Shown one piece after another: positions 16,818 through 25,268 of a DNA stretch of 32,466 nucleotides. Every line of letters begins with the position of its first letter. Position 1 is the stretch's first letter. The notes below the pieces were generated by a model. It was not told the DNA's origin. It saw only the letters and a list, made by a program, of their open reading frames with translations, and ran no database searches. Location: assembly GCA_020446045.1 (NCBI GenBank), contig JAGRFM010000195.1, forward strand, positions 1 to 32,466, given 5' to 3'. The position numbers were made by a program, and so were the translations under genes. This DNA is from Nitrosomonas sp. GTDB lineage: Bacteria; Pseudomonadota; Gammaproteobacteria; Burkholderiales; Nitrosomonadaceae.

Positions 16818-18488
16818 TTAACCCTGAATATTTTTTTCCAGCTCTGCTAATCTATTTTTGGCGCCTTGGTAGTATTCAACATTATATTCATCAATACCAC
16901 TTTCCTCTATCATTTGAATTAGTTGCGTGATTTCCTTTATTTCGTTTATTTTTTTAATCTTTTGCTTCATGATTTCATCAACAGCTTGTTGCATAGCTTG
17001 TTGTCCTGCCACGGTTTGATTATATCTTTTAGCTTTGGCTCTATTTTTTGTTATGACTTCACGATTTTTCGCAACATCAGCCATGGTCGTCGTCCCATTC
17101 GGATGCGTAGGCTTTGCAACATGCTTTACTTTAACATTTTTATCTCCGTTAATAATACGTGACGCATTTATTGTATGATGACTATCGAGAAGAACTAACC
17201 CTCTTGTATCTGCTGTTTTGGCTGCTCGAGTAACAAAGGCTACCGGAGGTGGAGTCATGATGAAAGATCCTTCCAAAATTTTTGCTGCTCTGGCAACGAC
17301 TTTCTTGGCCTCAATGGGTTGAAGTAAATTGAACCTCGAGCCTCCCAAATGTACAGATCCTTCGTGCTCTAATCCTGCCCATGCCTGCTGGTCTAATAAT
17401 CCATCAATCGGCACGTCCAATTCTTGACCATCCATTGGCCCTAATATTTTCTGCGCTTCCGTTTCTTCAGTTTCGTTCCATGTCATTTGCACTACAAGTT
17501 GAGACTTTCGTTGAAAAACGGTCCTTAGTTGACTGCTTTCCATATGGATAGCAGCATTTGAAACGACTGTATTTTTATCGGTGAATAAAGTGGAACGGAT
17601 AGGGTCTGAACCTAAGGCGTCAGACACGATTGGATTTCCCAAGTATTGCTGCTCCTGCACCACCCCAGCAGAAACCGCCCGCTCCCCCATCACATCCGCC
17701 TCAGCCTCCAACGACTCATCATCATTAACCTGCTGCCCTGCCATCTGCATGGTGGGTTTCACCCGTCCCTGAGCCTGCTGCACCACATGCCACGCCTCGT
17801 GTGGCAAATGTTTTTCCTGCCCCGGCGCCAGATGAATATCCGTCCCTTGCGCATAAGCATGCGCATTTAATTGCTCGGGTTGTGAAGAATTGTAATGGAC
17901 TTTCACATTGTCCATCGACATGCCGGACAGGTGTTCGATGCCGGACTTGAGGTTGTCGGGCAACCCGGTGTTGTTTTGTTTTGCTGCCGGTACTTCTGTC
18001 AACTGAGCGGTTTCAAATTTCCCCTGCACCAACTCGTCTTCCTCCACGCGTTGCACCGGGTCGAATTTTCCCTGAATCAGCTCGTCTTCATCTTCAACTC
18101 GCTGGCTGACTTCGAACTTGCCCTGCAACAATTCTTCATCCTCAACACGCTGAATGGGCTGGGATTGGAACAGACCCTGCACCGGTTCTTCCTCGTCACC
18201 CATCCGCTGCACCGCAGCCCCCGTGATTTGGGTAAATTGTTGACGTTGCGGAATCATGCGCGGGCTGTTGCTGAATTGTTCGCTGAGTGTGCGTTGCGCT
18301 ACGGCCTGCAGGCTGTTATTGGCCATCGCGGCCAATTGCGCCAGTTCATTGACCTGCGGATTATTGTTCGCCATCGCCTCGAGTTGCGCGATCTGTTCTC
18401 CCTGAGGCGATTCGAGCGACGCACCCTTGTCTTTGCGTTGCGCCTGCTGGTTTTGGGTATGGTTGTGTTGCGGTTCGGCTTTTTGCAT
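16818..18488 (-). CDS. DUF4157 (HEAWH) protein, putative exported effector
   Basis: 556 residues. The ATG at 18488 has GGAGAGGGG just upstream; a GTG at 18551 is less likely. No signal peptide. The N-terminal 90 residues are Gln/Asn-rich with a tandem QLEAMANN/QLAAMANN repeat. Residues about 94-160 hold four repeats of the QRVEDEELLQGKF type. A DUF4157 domain (about 175-250: LPDNLKSGIEHLSGMSMDNV, then HLPHEAWHVVQQAQGRV) carries HEAWH at 230-234, a possible zinc-metalloprotease site. The C-terminal 200 residues, with LLDSHHTINASR (about 433-444) and a lysine-rich coiled tail, are unassigned. DUF4157 proteins are known cargo or toxins linked to extracellular contractile injection systems; none is in this window. 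The C-terminal half is much more AT-rich than the N-terminal half. Confidence 0.85.
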   Translation of the reverse strand: MQKAEPQHNHTQNQQAQRKDKGASLESPQGEQIAQLEAMANNNPQVNELAQLAAMANNSLQAVAQRTLSEQFSNSPRMIPQRQQFTQITGAAVQRMGDEEEPVQGLFQSQPIQRVEDEELLQGKFEVSQRVEDEDELIQGKFDPVQRVEEDELVQGKFETAQLTEVPAAKQNNTGLPDNLKSGIEHLSGMSMDNVKVHYNSSQPEQLNAHAYAQGTDIHLAPGQEKHLPHEAWHVVQQAQGRVKPTMQMAGQQVNDDESLEAEADVMGERAVSAGVVQEQQYLGNPIVSDALGSDPIRSTLFTDKNTVVSNAAIHMESSQLRTVFQRKSQLVVQMTWNETEETEAQKILGPMDGQELDVPIDGLLDQQAWAGLEHEGSVHLGGSRFNLLQPIEAKKVVARAAKILEGSFIMTPPPVAFVTRAAKTADTRGLVLLDSHHTINASRIINGDKNVKVKHVAKPTHPNGTTTMADVAKNREVITKNRAKAKRYNQTVAGQQAMQQAVDEIMKQKIKKINEIKEITQLIQMIEESGIDEYNVEYYQGAKNRLAELEKNIQG

Positions 18489-18647
18489 ATCCCCTCTCCA
18501 TTGTCCCTGTGATGTGGCGAGTAGCTGCACGTTGTCGTTCCAAGTCGTCACGGTATCGTCGCACCATCACTTTTGCGGTACAGGCAGTGCACATTACCCG
18601 GCTGGATAGACTGAATATAGGAAAAACACCATTTTTCCCGAAAATTG

Positions 18648-18676
18648 AATCTACATAAAACCACATCGGTTGTCAA
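18648..18676 (-). promoter_or_regulatory. Candidate sigma-70 promoter of the DUF4157 gene
   Basis: On the minus strand TTGACA (plus-strand 18671-18676), a 17-bp spacer and TAGATT (18648-18653). The start would lie about 150 nt upstream of the chosen ATG, so the gene probably has its own transcription independent of the upstream zinc-ribbon gene. Confidence 0.55.
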
Positions 18677-18743
18677 ACACTTGATAATCAATCGAAAAAT
18701 GACTGCACACCGGTCCAGCAAGCAGCCTGGATAAGTTTACGCC

Positions 18744-19094
18744 TGAACATGTTCATCAACACGGTAGATTGGAGCAACGTTAAGCCCCAACAAATTTGTT
18801 CTTCTTTCAGAAAAATATTGCTGGATTATTTTTCAAGGCACCGGGTTTTTCTTTTCGACAACAGTTCCTTGACTGCGGCATACAGATATTTACCCGGATA
18901 GACAGGAATCATAATCAGCCCTATTGCTGCACCAGAACTCAGGAGTGTTAGTCTGCCCTCGAAGTAAATTAATTGGGCTAATAGAATGGCCAGGGCCAAC
19001 CAGATAAAAAGGAATACCAATATAACTGGCATGGCGATACACCATGAAACCAGGCGGCCCAAGCGGCTTTCCCGCTGGTGCCGGGTTCCACAGG
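18744..19094. repeat. Direct repeat flanking the DUF4157 gene, right copy
   Basis: A segment of about 350 bp homologous to 16426-16778 in the same orientation. It begins with TGAACATGTTCA, itself a palindrome, and runs through the 3' part of the zinc-ribbon gene. The two copies bracket the DUF4157 gene and its promoter, and recombination between them could delete or exchange the gene. Confidence 0.8.
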
Positions 19095-19188
19095 ACGGGC
19101 AGTTAAGCACCGGTTCGCGCCAAAACGAACCCTCAGCATCCGGGAGCATATGATCGCAGCGACTGCACTGATTATTGGAATTCGTCAT
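18826..19188 (-). CDS. Zinc-ribbon membrane protein of unknown function
   Basis: 120 residues. Two CxxC pairs (Cys 8/11 and 30/33) form a probable zinc ribbon with a short spacer. Two hydrophobic segments follow: about 50-72 (VILVFLFIWLALAILLAQLI) and about 78-100. The tail is basic (KELLSKRKTR). Not a family I can name. The start lies 2 bp after the stop of the DUF2513-like gene, so the two are translationally coupled. A broken copy lies on the far side of the DUF4157 gene. A two-helix membrane protein beside a putative effector could be an immunity or accessory protein, but nothing in the sequence proves that. Confidence 0.7.
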   Translation of the reverse strand: MTNSNNQCSRCDHMLPDAEGSFWREPVLNCPSCGTRHQRESRLGRLVSWCIAMPVILVFLFIWLALAILLAQLIYFEGRLTLLSSGAAIGLIMIPVYPGKYLYAAVKELLSKRKTRCLEK

Positions 19189-19190
19189 GC

Positions 19191-19619
19191 CTAAAACTCA
19201 AGATATTTGTTGATCTGTTTTTTCGCAAACGCTTTAAGAAGGGTGGAAGCGGCGGATTTTAGCGTGGATAACGACGCATCCTTGAATTCGTGTTTCAGAA
19301 TCTCCCATATCTCTGATTGATTCATCGCCTCGGCAAATTCATGCCCGGCAGCAGTGAGTCTCAGCGGACGGCTGTGCCATTTGTATTCACCACCCAGCGT
19401 GATTTCATACCCCAGATCGCTCATTTTATCCAGGCATTCGATCAGCTTCTGGTCTTCGAGTATTTGAATATGGAACAGGAATTTATCGTCCATAGCCATT
19501 CCTTTATCCAACAAAGCATTGACCCAGATAAACGAACGCGGCGCTTCGACAAACGTATTCAGCATTAATTTCAAATAGTCCTGGTCAATTTTCAAAGTAA
19601 AACGCTCCGAAAAAATCAT
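19191..19619 (-). CDS. DUF2513-like protein
   Basis: 142 residues, no signal peptide or membrane segment. The layout is that of DUF2513 proteins: an N-terminal helical part, HIQILEDQKLIECL (winged-helix-like), then RPLRLTAAGHEFAEAMNQSEIWEILK and a C-terminal ASLSTLKSAASTLLKAFAKK. DUF2513 proteins are common in mobile regions and have no established function; the fold suggests DNA binding. The gene is coupled to the zinc-ribbon gene 2 bp downstream. The 140 bp between this gene and ybbA hold nothing I can identify. Confidence 0.65.
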   Translation of the reverse strand: MIFSERFTLKIDQDYLKLMLNTFVEAPRSFIWVNALLDKGMAMDDKFLFHIQILEDQKLIECLDKMSDLGYEITLGGEYKWHSRPLRLTAAGHEFAEAMNQSEIWEILKHEFKDASLSTLKSAASTLLKAFAKKQINKYLEF

Positions 19620-19761
19620 TCACCAAGTATACAGATTATTTTCGGTGGATGACGCTACGCTCATTCCCACAATCACGATTGATCATTCGCGAACCACGCA
19701 GCACATATATCTGTTATTCACCTGTAGCATGAACCAATAACCGGATATGAAATTGAACAGT

Positions 19762-20433
19762 TTAAGCCAGCATACCATCGACCAGCCGGATCTGGCGTGA
19801 ACAGCGTTGCGACAGGTGTTCGTCGTGCGTGACCAGCACAAGTGTCGTGCCCAGTTCGCGGTTGAGTTCGAACATGAGTTCGATGATTTGCTTGCCGGTG
19901 GTGGAATCGAGATTGCCGGTCGGTTCATCGGCCAGCAGGAGTTTGGGGTCGGTGGCAAAGGCGCGTGCGATGGCGACACGCTGCTGCTCTCCACCGGACA
20001 GTTGTTTGGGATAATGCTGCAAACGCTGTTCGAGACCAACGCGTTGCAACAGCTTCCGCGCGGTCGATTCGGCGGAATTGACGCCGGACAGTTCAAGCGG
20101 CAGCATGACATTCTCGAGCGCAGTCAGTGCCGGGAGCAATTGAAACGATTGAAAAACGAAACCGAGTATTTTTCCGCGCAAAGCCGCACGGCTGTCCTCA
20201 TCAAGCGTAAAAATATCGGTGCCGTCCAGATGAACTTTACCCGAAGTCGGTGTATCCAATCCTGCAAGAAGGCCCAGCAGGGTCGATTTTCCAGATCCGG
20301 ACGCGCCGACAATGGCGACGGCTTCACCGGCATTCACTTCAAGCGTGATGTTCCGTAGAATTGTCAGTTGCTCATCACCGGTGTTGACCTGTTTTGTCAG
20401 TGCATCCGTCCATAAAATAGGCTTATTGATCAT
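19762..20433 (-). CDS. ybbA: ABC transporter ATP-binding protein, YbbA type
   Basis: 223 residues from the ATG at 20433, with TTAGGA about 9 nt upstream. Walker [11 protein letters not shown]-loop [11 protein letters not shown], signature [14 protein letters not shown], Walker [13 protein letters not shown] and the H-loop VTHD are intact. The sequence resembles E. coli YbbA throughout, including the C-terminal RLVDG. YbbA works with the large permease YbbP in a MacB/LolD-like system, and divergence from tesA matches E. coli. Here the permease is not downstream; the accessory island begins instead. Its start codon shares two bases with the tesA start on the other strand. Confidence 0.93.
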   Translation of the reverse strand: MINKPILWTDALTKQVNTGDEQLTILRNITLEVNAGEAVAIVGASGSGKSTLLGLLAGLDTPTSGKVHLDGTDIFTLDEDSRAALRGKILGFVFQSFQLLPALTALENVMLPLELSGVNSAESTARKLLQRVGLEQRLQHYPKQLSGGEQQRVAIARAFATDPKLLLADEPTGNLDSTTGKQIIELMFELNRELGTTLVLVTHDEHLSQRCSRQIRLVDGMLA

Positions 20434-21109
20434 GAAAAAATTCCTAACTTTATTCCTTTTATTGGGTTTGATTATACCGGGTACTGCCCCGGTAGCGGCT
20501 CCGGCCCAGCAAACGGCAACTAAAACAGCAACCATTATGATATATGGCGACAGCCTCTCGGCAAATTACGGCATCCCCACCGAAGCAGGTTGGGTTGCAT
20601 TGCTGGAAAAGCGTTTGCATTCCAAATCATCGTCTTTCCGGGTTGTTAATGCCAGCATTAGCGGCGAAACAACACTGGGCGGACGCAATCGCATTGAACA
20701 GGCTTTAAAACAGCACCGCCCGGACATTATCATCCTGGGACTGGGTGCTAACGACGGCTTGCGCGGTTCTTCCATCAAAACCATTTACAACAACCTGGCC
20801 GAGATTATCACAATCTGCCAGCAGCATAACACGGCGGTTCTGCTTGCCGGGATGCAATTACCGCCCAATTATGGCATGACCTATACGCGAAAGTTCCGCG
20901 AGCTTTATTCGCAACTGGCAGAAGATTATCAGATCGGCCTGATCCCGTTTTTATTGGACGGTTTTGCTGAAAACCATGATTTTTTCCAGCCGGACGGCAT
21001 TCACCCCACGGCTGAAGCACAGGAAATCATCGCAGATAATGTCTGGCTGGTGTTGCAAACCATGCTGCACAAGCACTTTGCGGCAATCAGCACCCCAGAT
21101 GATTTATAA
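20432..21109 (+). CDS. tesA: Acyl-CoA thioesterase I / lysophospholipase (SGNH hydrolase)
   Basis: 225 residues. A signal peptide ([20 protein letters not shown], cleavage near AAPAQQ) sends it to the periplasm. SGNH blocks: IYGDSLSANYG (catalytic Ser), the glycine in ISGETTLGGR, LGLGANDGLRG (Asn) and PDGIHPTAEAQ (Asp and His). It hydrolyses acyl thioesters and lysophospholipids. The ATG at 20432 lies in the CATG that also contains the ybbA start, so the mRNAs of both genes overlap in the starts. The 3' end overlaps convergent rluC by 23 bp. Confidence 0.93.
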   Translation: MKKFLTLFLLLGLIIPGTAPVAAPAQQTATKTATIMIYGDSLSANYGIPTEAGWVALLEKRLHSKSSSFRVVNASISGETTLGGRNRIEQALKQHRPDIIILGLGANDGLRGSSIKTIYNNLAEIITICQQHNTAVLLAGMQLPPNYGMTYTRKFRELYSQLAEDYQIGLIPFLLDGFAENHDFFQPDGIHPTAEAQEIIADNVWLVLQTMLHKHFAAISTPDDL

Positions 21110-22067
21110 ACGCCTGCAAATCGGCGGGCAGTGGCGCAGTCAATTTCAGCACCTGCCCGGTGAGCGGATGTTTAATCCGCATACTGGATGCGTGTAAAAA
21201 CATTCGGCTCAGGCCGGAATCTCCCGATGCCCTAGCCAGCCGCTTGTTGAGTGCAAAATCACCATATTTATCATCGCCGACTATAGGATAGCCCAGATGC
21301 GCCAAATGCACGCGTATCTGGTGTGTCCGTCCTGTTTTCAGCTCGGCATCCAGCAAACTGTAATCCTGCCATGCTTTCTGAAGCGTGAAAATGGTATGCG
21401 AGGCCATTTCCTTGCTCCCCGCCATATTTTTTGGCTTCCGTTTCCCTCCGGCAACGCTAACGCGTCGTTCTCCTTCATCAGTCACAAACTTGATCAATGG
21501 CAGTTTGACATGCTGCTTCGCATTGGCCCATCTCCCTTTAACCAGTACCTGGTAATGCTTTTCAGTCTGACCGGAAGCAATCTGTTGATGCAAGGCGACC
21601 AGCGCACTGCGTTTTTTAGCAAGACATAATACGCCTGAGGTTTCACGGTCCAACCGGTGAACCAGTTCCAGAAATTTCTGATTTGCCCGCTGTGCTCTTA
21701 ATTGTTCAATAACGCCAAAACTGACCCCGCTGCCCCCATGCACCGCCATCCCGGAAGGTTTGTCAATCACCAGCAGCGCTTCGTCTTCAAAAAGGATACG
21801 GAAAGAAAAAAATTGCTGCCGCTTATTTCCGTGCTGTTTCGATAATCGGGTTGCATTTAATGTGACGGGGGGAATCCGGACAGAATCCCCGGATACCAGA
21901 CGATGATGAAAAACTATCCGTTTGCCATTGACACGTACCTGCCCGCTGCGCAGTAACTGGTAGATGTGACTTTTGGGTATATTTCTAAAACGTTTGAATA
22001 AAAAATTGTCAATGCGCTGATTGTTGCTATCTTCACTAATAATTTCGTTGATAACTTCCGTTTTCAA
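21087..22067 (-). CDS. rluC: 23S rRNA pseudouridine synthase RluC
   Basis: 326 residues. An N-terminal S4 RNA-binding domain (QRIDNFLFKRFRNIPKSHIY to GDSVRIPP) precedes the RluA-type catalytic domain: DKPSGMAVHGGSG, the catalytic HRLDRETSGVL, GRTHQIRVH. In E. coli RluC modifies positions 955, 2504 and 2580 of 23S rRNA. The start is TTG at 22067, where MKTE aligns with the E. coli start; no ATG is available before the S4 domain. Divergent arrangement with rne matches E. coli. The 3' end overlaps tesA by 23 bp. Confidence 0.93.
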   Translation of the reverse strand: MKTEVINEIISEDSNNQRIDNFLFKRFRNIPKSHIYQLLRSGQVRVNGKRIVFHHRLVSGDSVRIPPVTLNATRLSKQHGNKRQQFFSFRILFEDEALLVIDKPSGMAVHGGSGVSFGVIEQLRAQRANQKFLELVHRLDRETSGVLCLAKKRSALVALHQQIASGQTEKHYQVLVKGRWANAKQHVKLPLIKFVTDEGERRVSVAGGKRKPKNMAGSKEMASHTIFTLQKAWQDYSLLDAELKTGRTHQIRVHLAHLGYPIVGDDKYGDFALNKRLARASGDSGLSRMFLHASSMRIKHPLTGQVLKLTAPLPADLQAFINHLGC

Positions 22068-22556
22068 TCGATTTTTTTTGCCTATATGTTGAGTTTTTTT
22101 TATAATCCGCAGCAGCGGAATAAAAGCCTAATTCTTTTCTATAACGAATTATAGATCATTATTTATCCACTGTAGTTTCCTAATATCATCTTCACTATCT
22201 TTGAATAAAGAAACAACCGGTTCAATAATATCTTATAATAAAAACTAAACAATGATTTCTTTAGGAAAATTTCCCTATTCAAAGGTAAAAAAATACTGAC
22301 ACATTATGTAGATAAGCATTCGGACTTATACCGAAGCTTTATTTACATAAAATATTTTTCTGTATATTGATTATAAGCAAGCTGGATTATTTACACTACA
22401 CCAGTTATCATATTCACTTAGCGAAAAAAAACATAATTATTAACATAAATTGTTAAACAAAAATACGATTAAACGGGCAAATATTTCGTCGTCACAATTA
22501 TTTTTTTAGGAATTTTTAACAATACGCTTGTGTACCAGTACACGATAAGGCAATAA
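22068..22556. other. rluC-rne intergenic region and probable rne leader
   Basis: 489 bp, very AT-rich, no supported gene. It must hold promoters for both divergent genes. TTTACA at 22342-22347 with TATATT at 22363-22368 (15-bp spacer) is a possible but weak rne promoter. GTGTAC-CA-GTACAC (22530-22543) is a 14-bp palindrome just before the ribosome site AAGG. In E. coli the long rne leader mediates autoregulation by RNase E; the length here permits the same, unproven. Confidence 0.5.
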
Positions 22557-25229
22557 ATGAGACGAATGCTATTTAATGCAACCCAACCTGAAGAGTTGCG
22601 CGTTGCGATTGTTAATGGTCAAAAACTGATTGACCTTGATATAGAATCAGTTAATAAAGAACAACGAAAAAGTAACATTTACAAGGCTGTAATAACACGG
22701 CTCGAACCGAGTCTGGAAGCCGCTTTTGTTGATTACGGCTGTGAACGTCACGGTTTCCTTCCTTTTAAGGAAATATCTCCCTATTGCTTCGGGGAAAAAG
22801 CTTCTGAAATATCGACCAATCGCATTCAGGAGTTTCTGAAAGAGGGAATGGAACTCATTGTTCAGGTTGACAAGGATGAGCGTGGTACAAAAGGCGCCGC
22901 GCTAACCACGTATATTTCATTGGCCGGGCGTTATCTGGTATTAATCCCCAATAACCCCAACAGCGGCGGCGTTTCGCGCCGAATTACCGGTGATGAACGC
23001 AACGAAATGCGGGAAGTACTGGCCAAGCTGGAAATACCCAAGGGTATGAGCGTCATCGCACGAACTGCTGGAATCGGGCGTAGCGAAGAGGAATTACAGT
23101 GGGATCTGAACTATCTCGCGCAGTTATGGCATGCCATTGAAGAAGCAGCACATAATCAAAGCGGTGTTTTCTTAATTTATCAAGAGAGCAGCCTGGTTAT
23201 TCGCGCCATTCGTGATTACTTCAGCCACGAAATTGGTGAAATTCTGATTGACAACCGTGAAATATACGAACAGGCATGCCAGTTTATGCTGCATGTGATG
23301 CCGGCCAATGTCGACCGATTGAAATACTATCATGATGATGTTCCGCTATTCTCACGGTTTCAGATCGAACACCAGATTGAAACCGCCTATTCACGCCAGG
23401 TTACCTTGCCATCGGGCGGTGCAATTGTTATCGACCACACAGAAGCATTGGTATCGGTTGATGTCAACTCAGCCCGCGCCATACGCGGTGCGGATATTGA
23501 GCATACCGCACTGAATACCAATCTGGAATCTGCCGATGAAATTGCGCGGCAGTTGCGTTTACGCGACCTGGGTGGACTGATCGTCATCGATTTTATCGAT
23601 ATGGAGTCACCGCGCAATCAACGAGAAGTGGAAGCACGTCTACAAGAGGCATTACGCCAGGATCGCGCACGCGTCCAGGTCGGTAAGATTTCGCGTTTTG
23701 GCCTGTTGGAACTTTCCCGTCAGCGCCTGCGCCCGTCACTGGGTGAAAGTAACTATTCTTCGTGTTCTCGCTGCCACGGCACCGGATATATTCGCAGCAC
23801 GGATTCTTCGGCTTTGCATGTGCTGCGCATCATTCAGGAAGAAGTCATGAAAGAACATACCAGTGCACTGCATGTTCAATTACCCATTGAAGTGGCAACC
23901 TATTTGCTGAATGAGAAGCGTACCGAGATTTATGAAATTGAACAACGGCTTAAAGTCGATATCATACTGATTCCGAATATTCATCTGGAAACGCCCAAAT
24001 ACAAGATAACCCGTTTACGCCATGAAGAAGTAAAACAGGCTGAACCACAGACCAGCTACGCGATGATCGACAAAGCGGCTGAAGATCTTGTGCCGGATCT
24101 GACTGAACGCAAACAAAAAGCACAGCTTCCCAAGGCTGCCGTGCAAGGTATCACGCCAACCCAGCCCGTGCCTACCCGGGAAGAGAGATTAAAAGAAACT
24201 TCACTGCTGGATAAATTCTTCAGTTGGTTTAAACCGGCGCATGGCACCGAAGAAAAGATAGAAATCCAGGAAGCCGACAACGCAATACCTAAAGAAAAAG
24301 AAACACCTGCAACCCAGGACAAAGGTAAAAAAAGTGTGCGCAGCCGGGGGCGTTCGCGCAGTCGTACTGATAATCGTACAGACCGAAAAAGTCAGGCAAA
24401 AACAAAACAAAAGAATCCAGATCCGCAAGCCTTGGTTGAGAATGCAGTCATCGCAAAATCACCGGTAGATTTACCAGACGAAGACACTGTTAATAAAAAA
24501 CAGAAAACGGATTTGCAATCCGATCAGCATTCGCCCGACCAACCCACGTTATTGAGCGACGATACTACGGGTGTTGCCTCAGAAGGAGAATCGGACAATA
24601 TTTCCACCGAAAAACAGGATGAACAAAAACGTCCTCGCAGACGCCGCAGCCCAAGGCAAAGGGATCGTACTGCACGATCAACATCAGCTCAGGCAAAAAA
24701 AGAAGAAACTACTGAGCAAGCGTCTAGCCAGGAATCTGCAGAAGCCGAATTGGCACAGCCATCCGGCTCAAATTCCGGATCACAAACTGACAGAGATCAG
24801 GCGCATCCTGTCATAGCGAAGGAATCCACTGACAAGAAAACAGAAAATCAATCAGCACAACACAACACTGTTTTGGATAGGGTTGAACCTGCCAAAACCC
24901 AGGACAGCATTCAGGCGGAAATGGAAATTAAAGCGGTAGAGTCGAATGATGCAATTTCAGTTGTTGAAACGGCAAAACCACCGATTGATAGCACCCCTGC
25001 CCCGACACCTGAAGCATCCTCCGGTGCTGCAGCCGAAACCAGCAGCAAGCACACACCCGTAAACAAGCCGAATCTGGAAGAAAGTGGTTTGGTTATGATT
25101 GAGACGCCGGCGGAAAAAATCATACTTAGCGGCGATGAACCGCCTCCACTCCGGCGGCAAAAACGCCGTGTCAAAAGTGTAGCGACAGAAGAAATCGGCG
25201 AATTAAAACAGGTAGAAACACGGGAATAA
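22557..25229 (+). CDS. rne: Ribonuclease E
   Basis: 890 residues. [20 protein letters not shown] opens the RNase H-like and S1 domains ([20 protein letters not shown]). The catalytic DNase I-like region holds the metal-binding Asp in VSVDVNSAR (about 302) and VIDFIDM (about 345). The zinc-link [10 protein letters not shown] (Cys about 403 and 406) joins dimers. From about residue 510 the tail is charged, low-complexity and arginine-rich ([24 protein letters not shown]), suited to RNA binding and degradosome scaffolding. It initiates mRNA decay and processes rRNA and tRNA. Its 3' end converges on polA with 29 bp between. Confidence 0.97.
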   Translation: MRRMLFNATQPEELRVAIVNGQKLIDLDIESVNKEQRKSNIYKAVITRLEPSLEAAFVDYGCERHGFLPFKEISPYCFGEKASEISTNRIQEFLKEGMELIVQVDKDERGTKGAALTTYISLAGRYLVLIPNNPNSGGVSRRITGDERNEMREVLAKLEIPKGMSVIARTAGIGRSEEELQWDLNYLAQLWHAIEEAAHNQSGVFLIYQESSLVIRAIRDYFSHEIGEILIDNREIYEQACQFMLHVMPANVDRLKYYHDDVPLFSRFQIEHQIETAYSRQVTLPSGGAIVIDHTEALVSVDVNSARAIRGADIEHTALNTNLESADEIARQLRLRDLGGLIVIDFIDMESPRNQREVEARLQEALRQDRARVQVGKISRFGLLELSRQRLRPSLGESNYSSCSRCHGTGYIRSTDSSALHVLRIIQEEVMKEHTSALHVQLPIEVATYLLNEKRTEIYEIEQRLKVDIILIPNIHLETPKYKITRLRHEEVKQAEPQTSYAMIDKAAEDLVPDLTERKQKAQLPKAAVQGITPTQPVPTREERLKETSLLDKFFSWFKPAHGTEEKIEIQEADNAIPKEKETPATQDKGKKSVRSRGRSRSRTDNRTDRKSQAKTKQKNPDPQALVENAVIAKSPVDLPDEDTVNKKQKTDLQSDQHSPDQPTLLSDDTTGVASEGESDNISTEKQDEQKRPRRRRSPRQRDRTARSTSAQAKKEETTEQASSQESAEAELAQPSGSNSGSQTDRDQAHPVIAKESTDKKTENQSAQHNTVLDRVEPAKTQDSIQAEMEIKAVESNDAISVVETAKPPIDSTPAPTPEASSGAAAETSSKHTPVNKPNLEESGLVMIETPAEKIILSGDEPPPLRRQKRRVKSVATEEIGELKQVETRE

Positions 25230-25245
25230 AATACGATTCAGGACG

Positions 25246-25268
25246 GGCACAATTTTCACTAATGTGCC
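25246..25268. terminator. Weak hairpin between convergent rne and polA
   Basis: GGCACA (25246-25251) pairs with TGTGCC (25263-25268), with partial extension on both sides; it reaches into the last codons of polA. No run of T follows on either strand, so termination by it is doubtful. Confidence 0.3.

Noticed and set aside
18008-18212. Possible CRISPR-like array from repeated units
   Set aside because: The periodicity is that of repeated coding units (QRVEDEELLQGKF type) in one open frame, without unique spacers.
17895-18512. 205-codon plus-strand frame antisense to the DUF4157 gene
   Set aside because: It is the antisense of the repeat-rich segment; its Leu/Phe/Arg-rich repeats merely mirror QGKF and EDEE codons of the real gene.
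18361-18666. 101-codon minus-strand frame overlapping the start of the DUF4157 gene
   Set aside because: Out-of-frame shadow; the DUF4157 frame has the good ribosome site and domain content.
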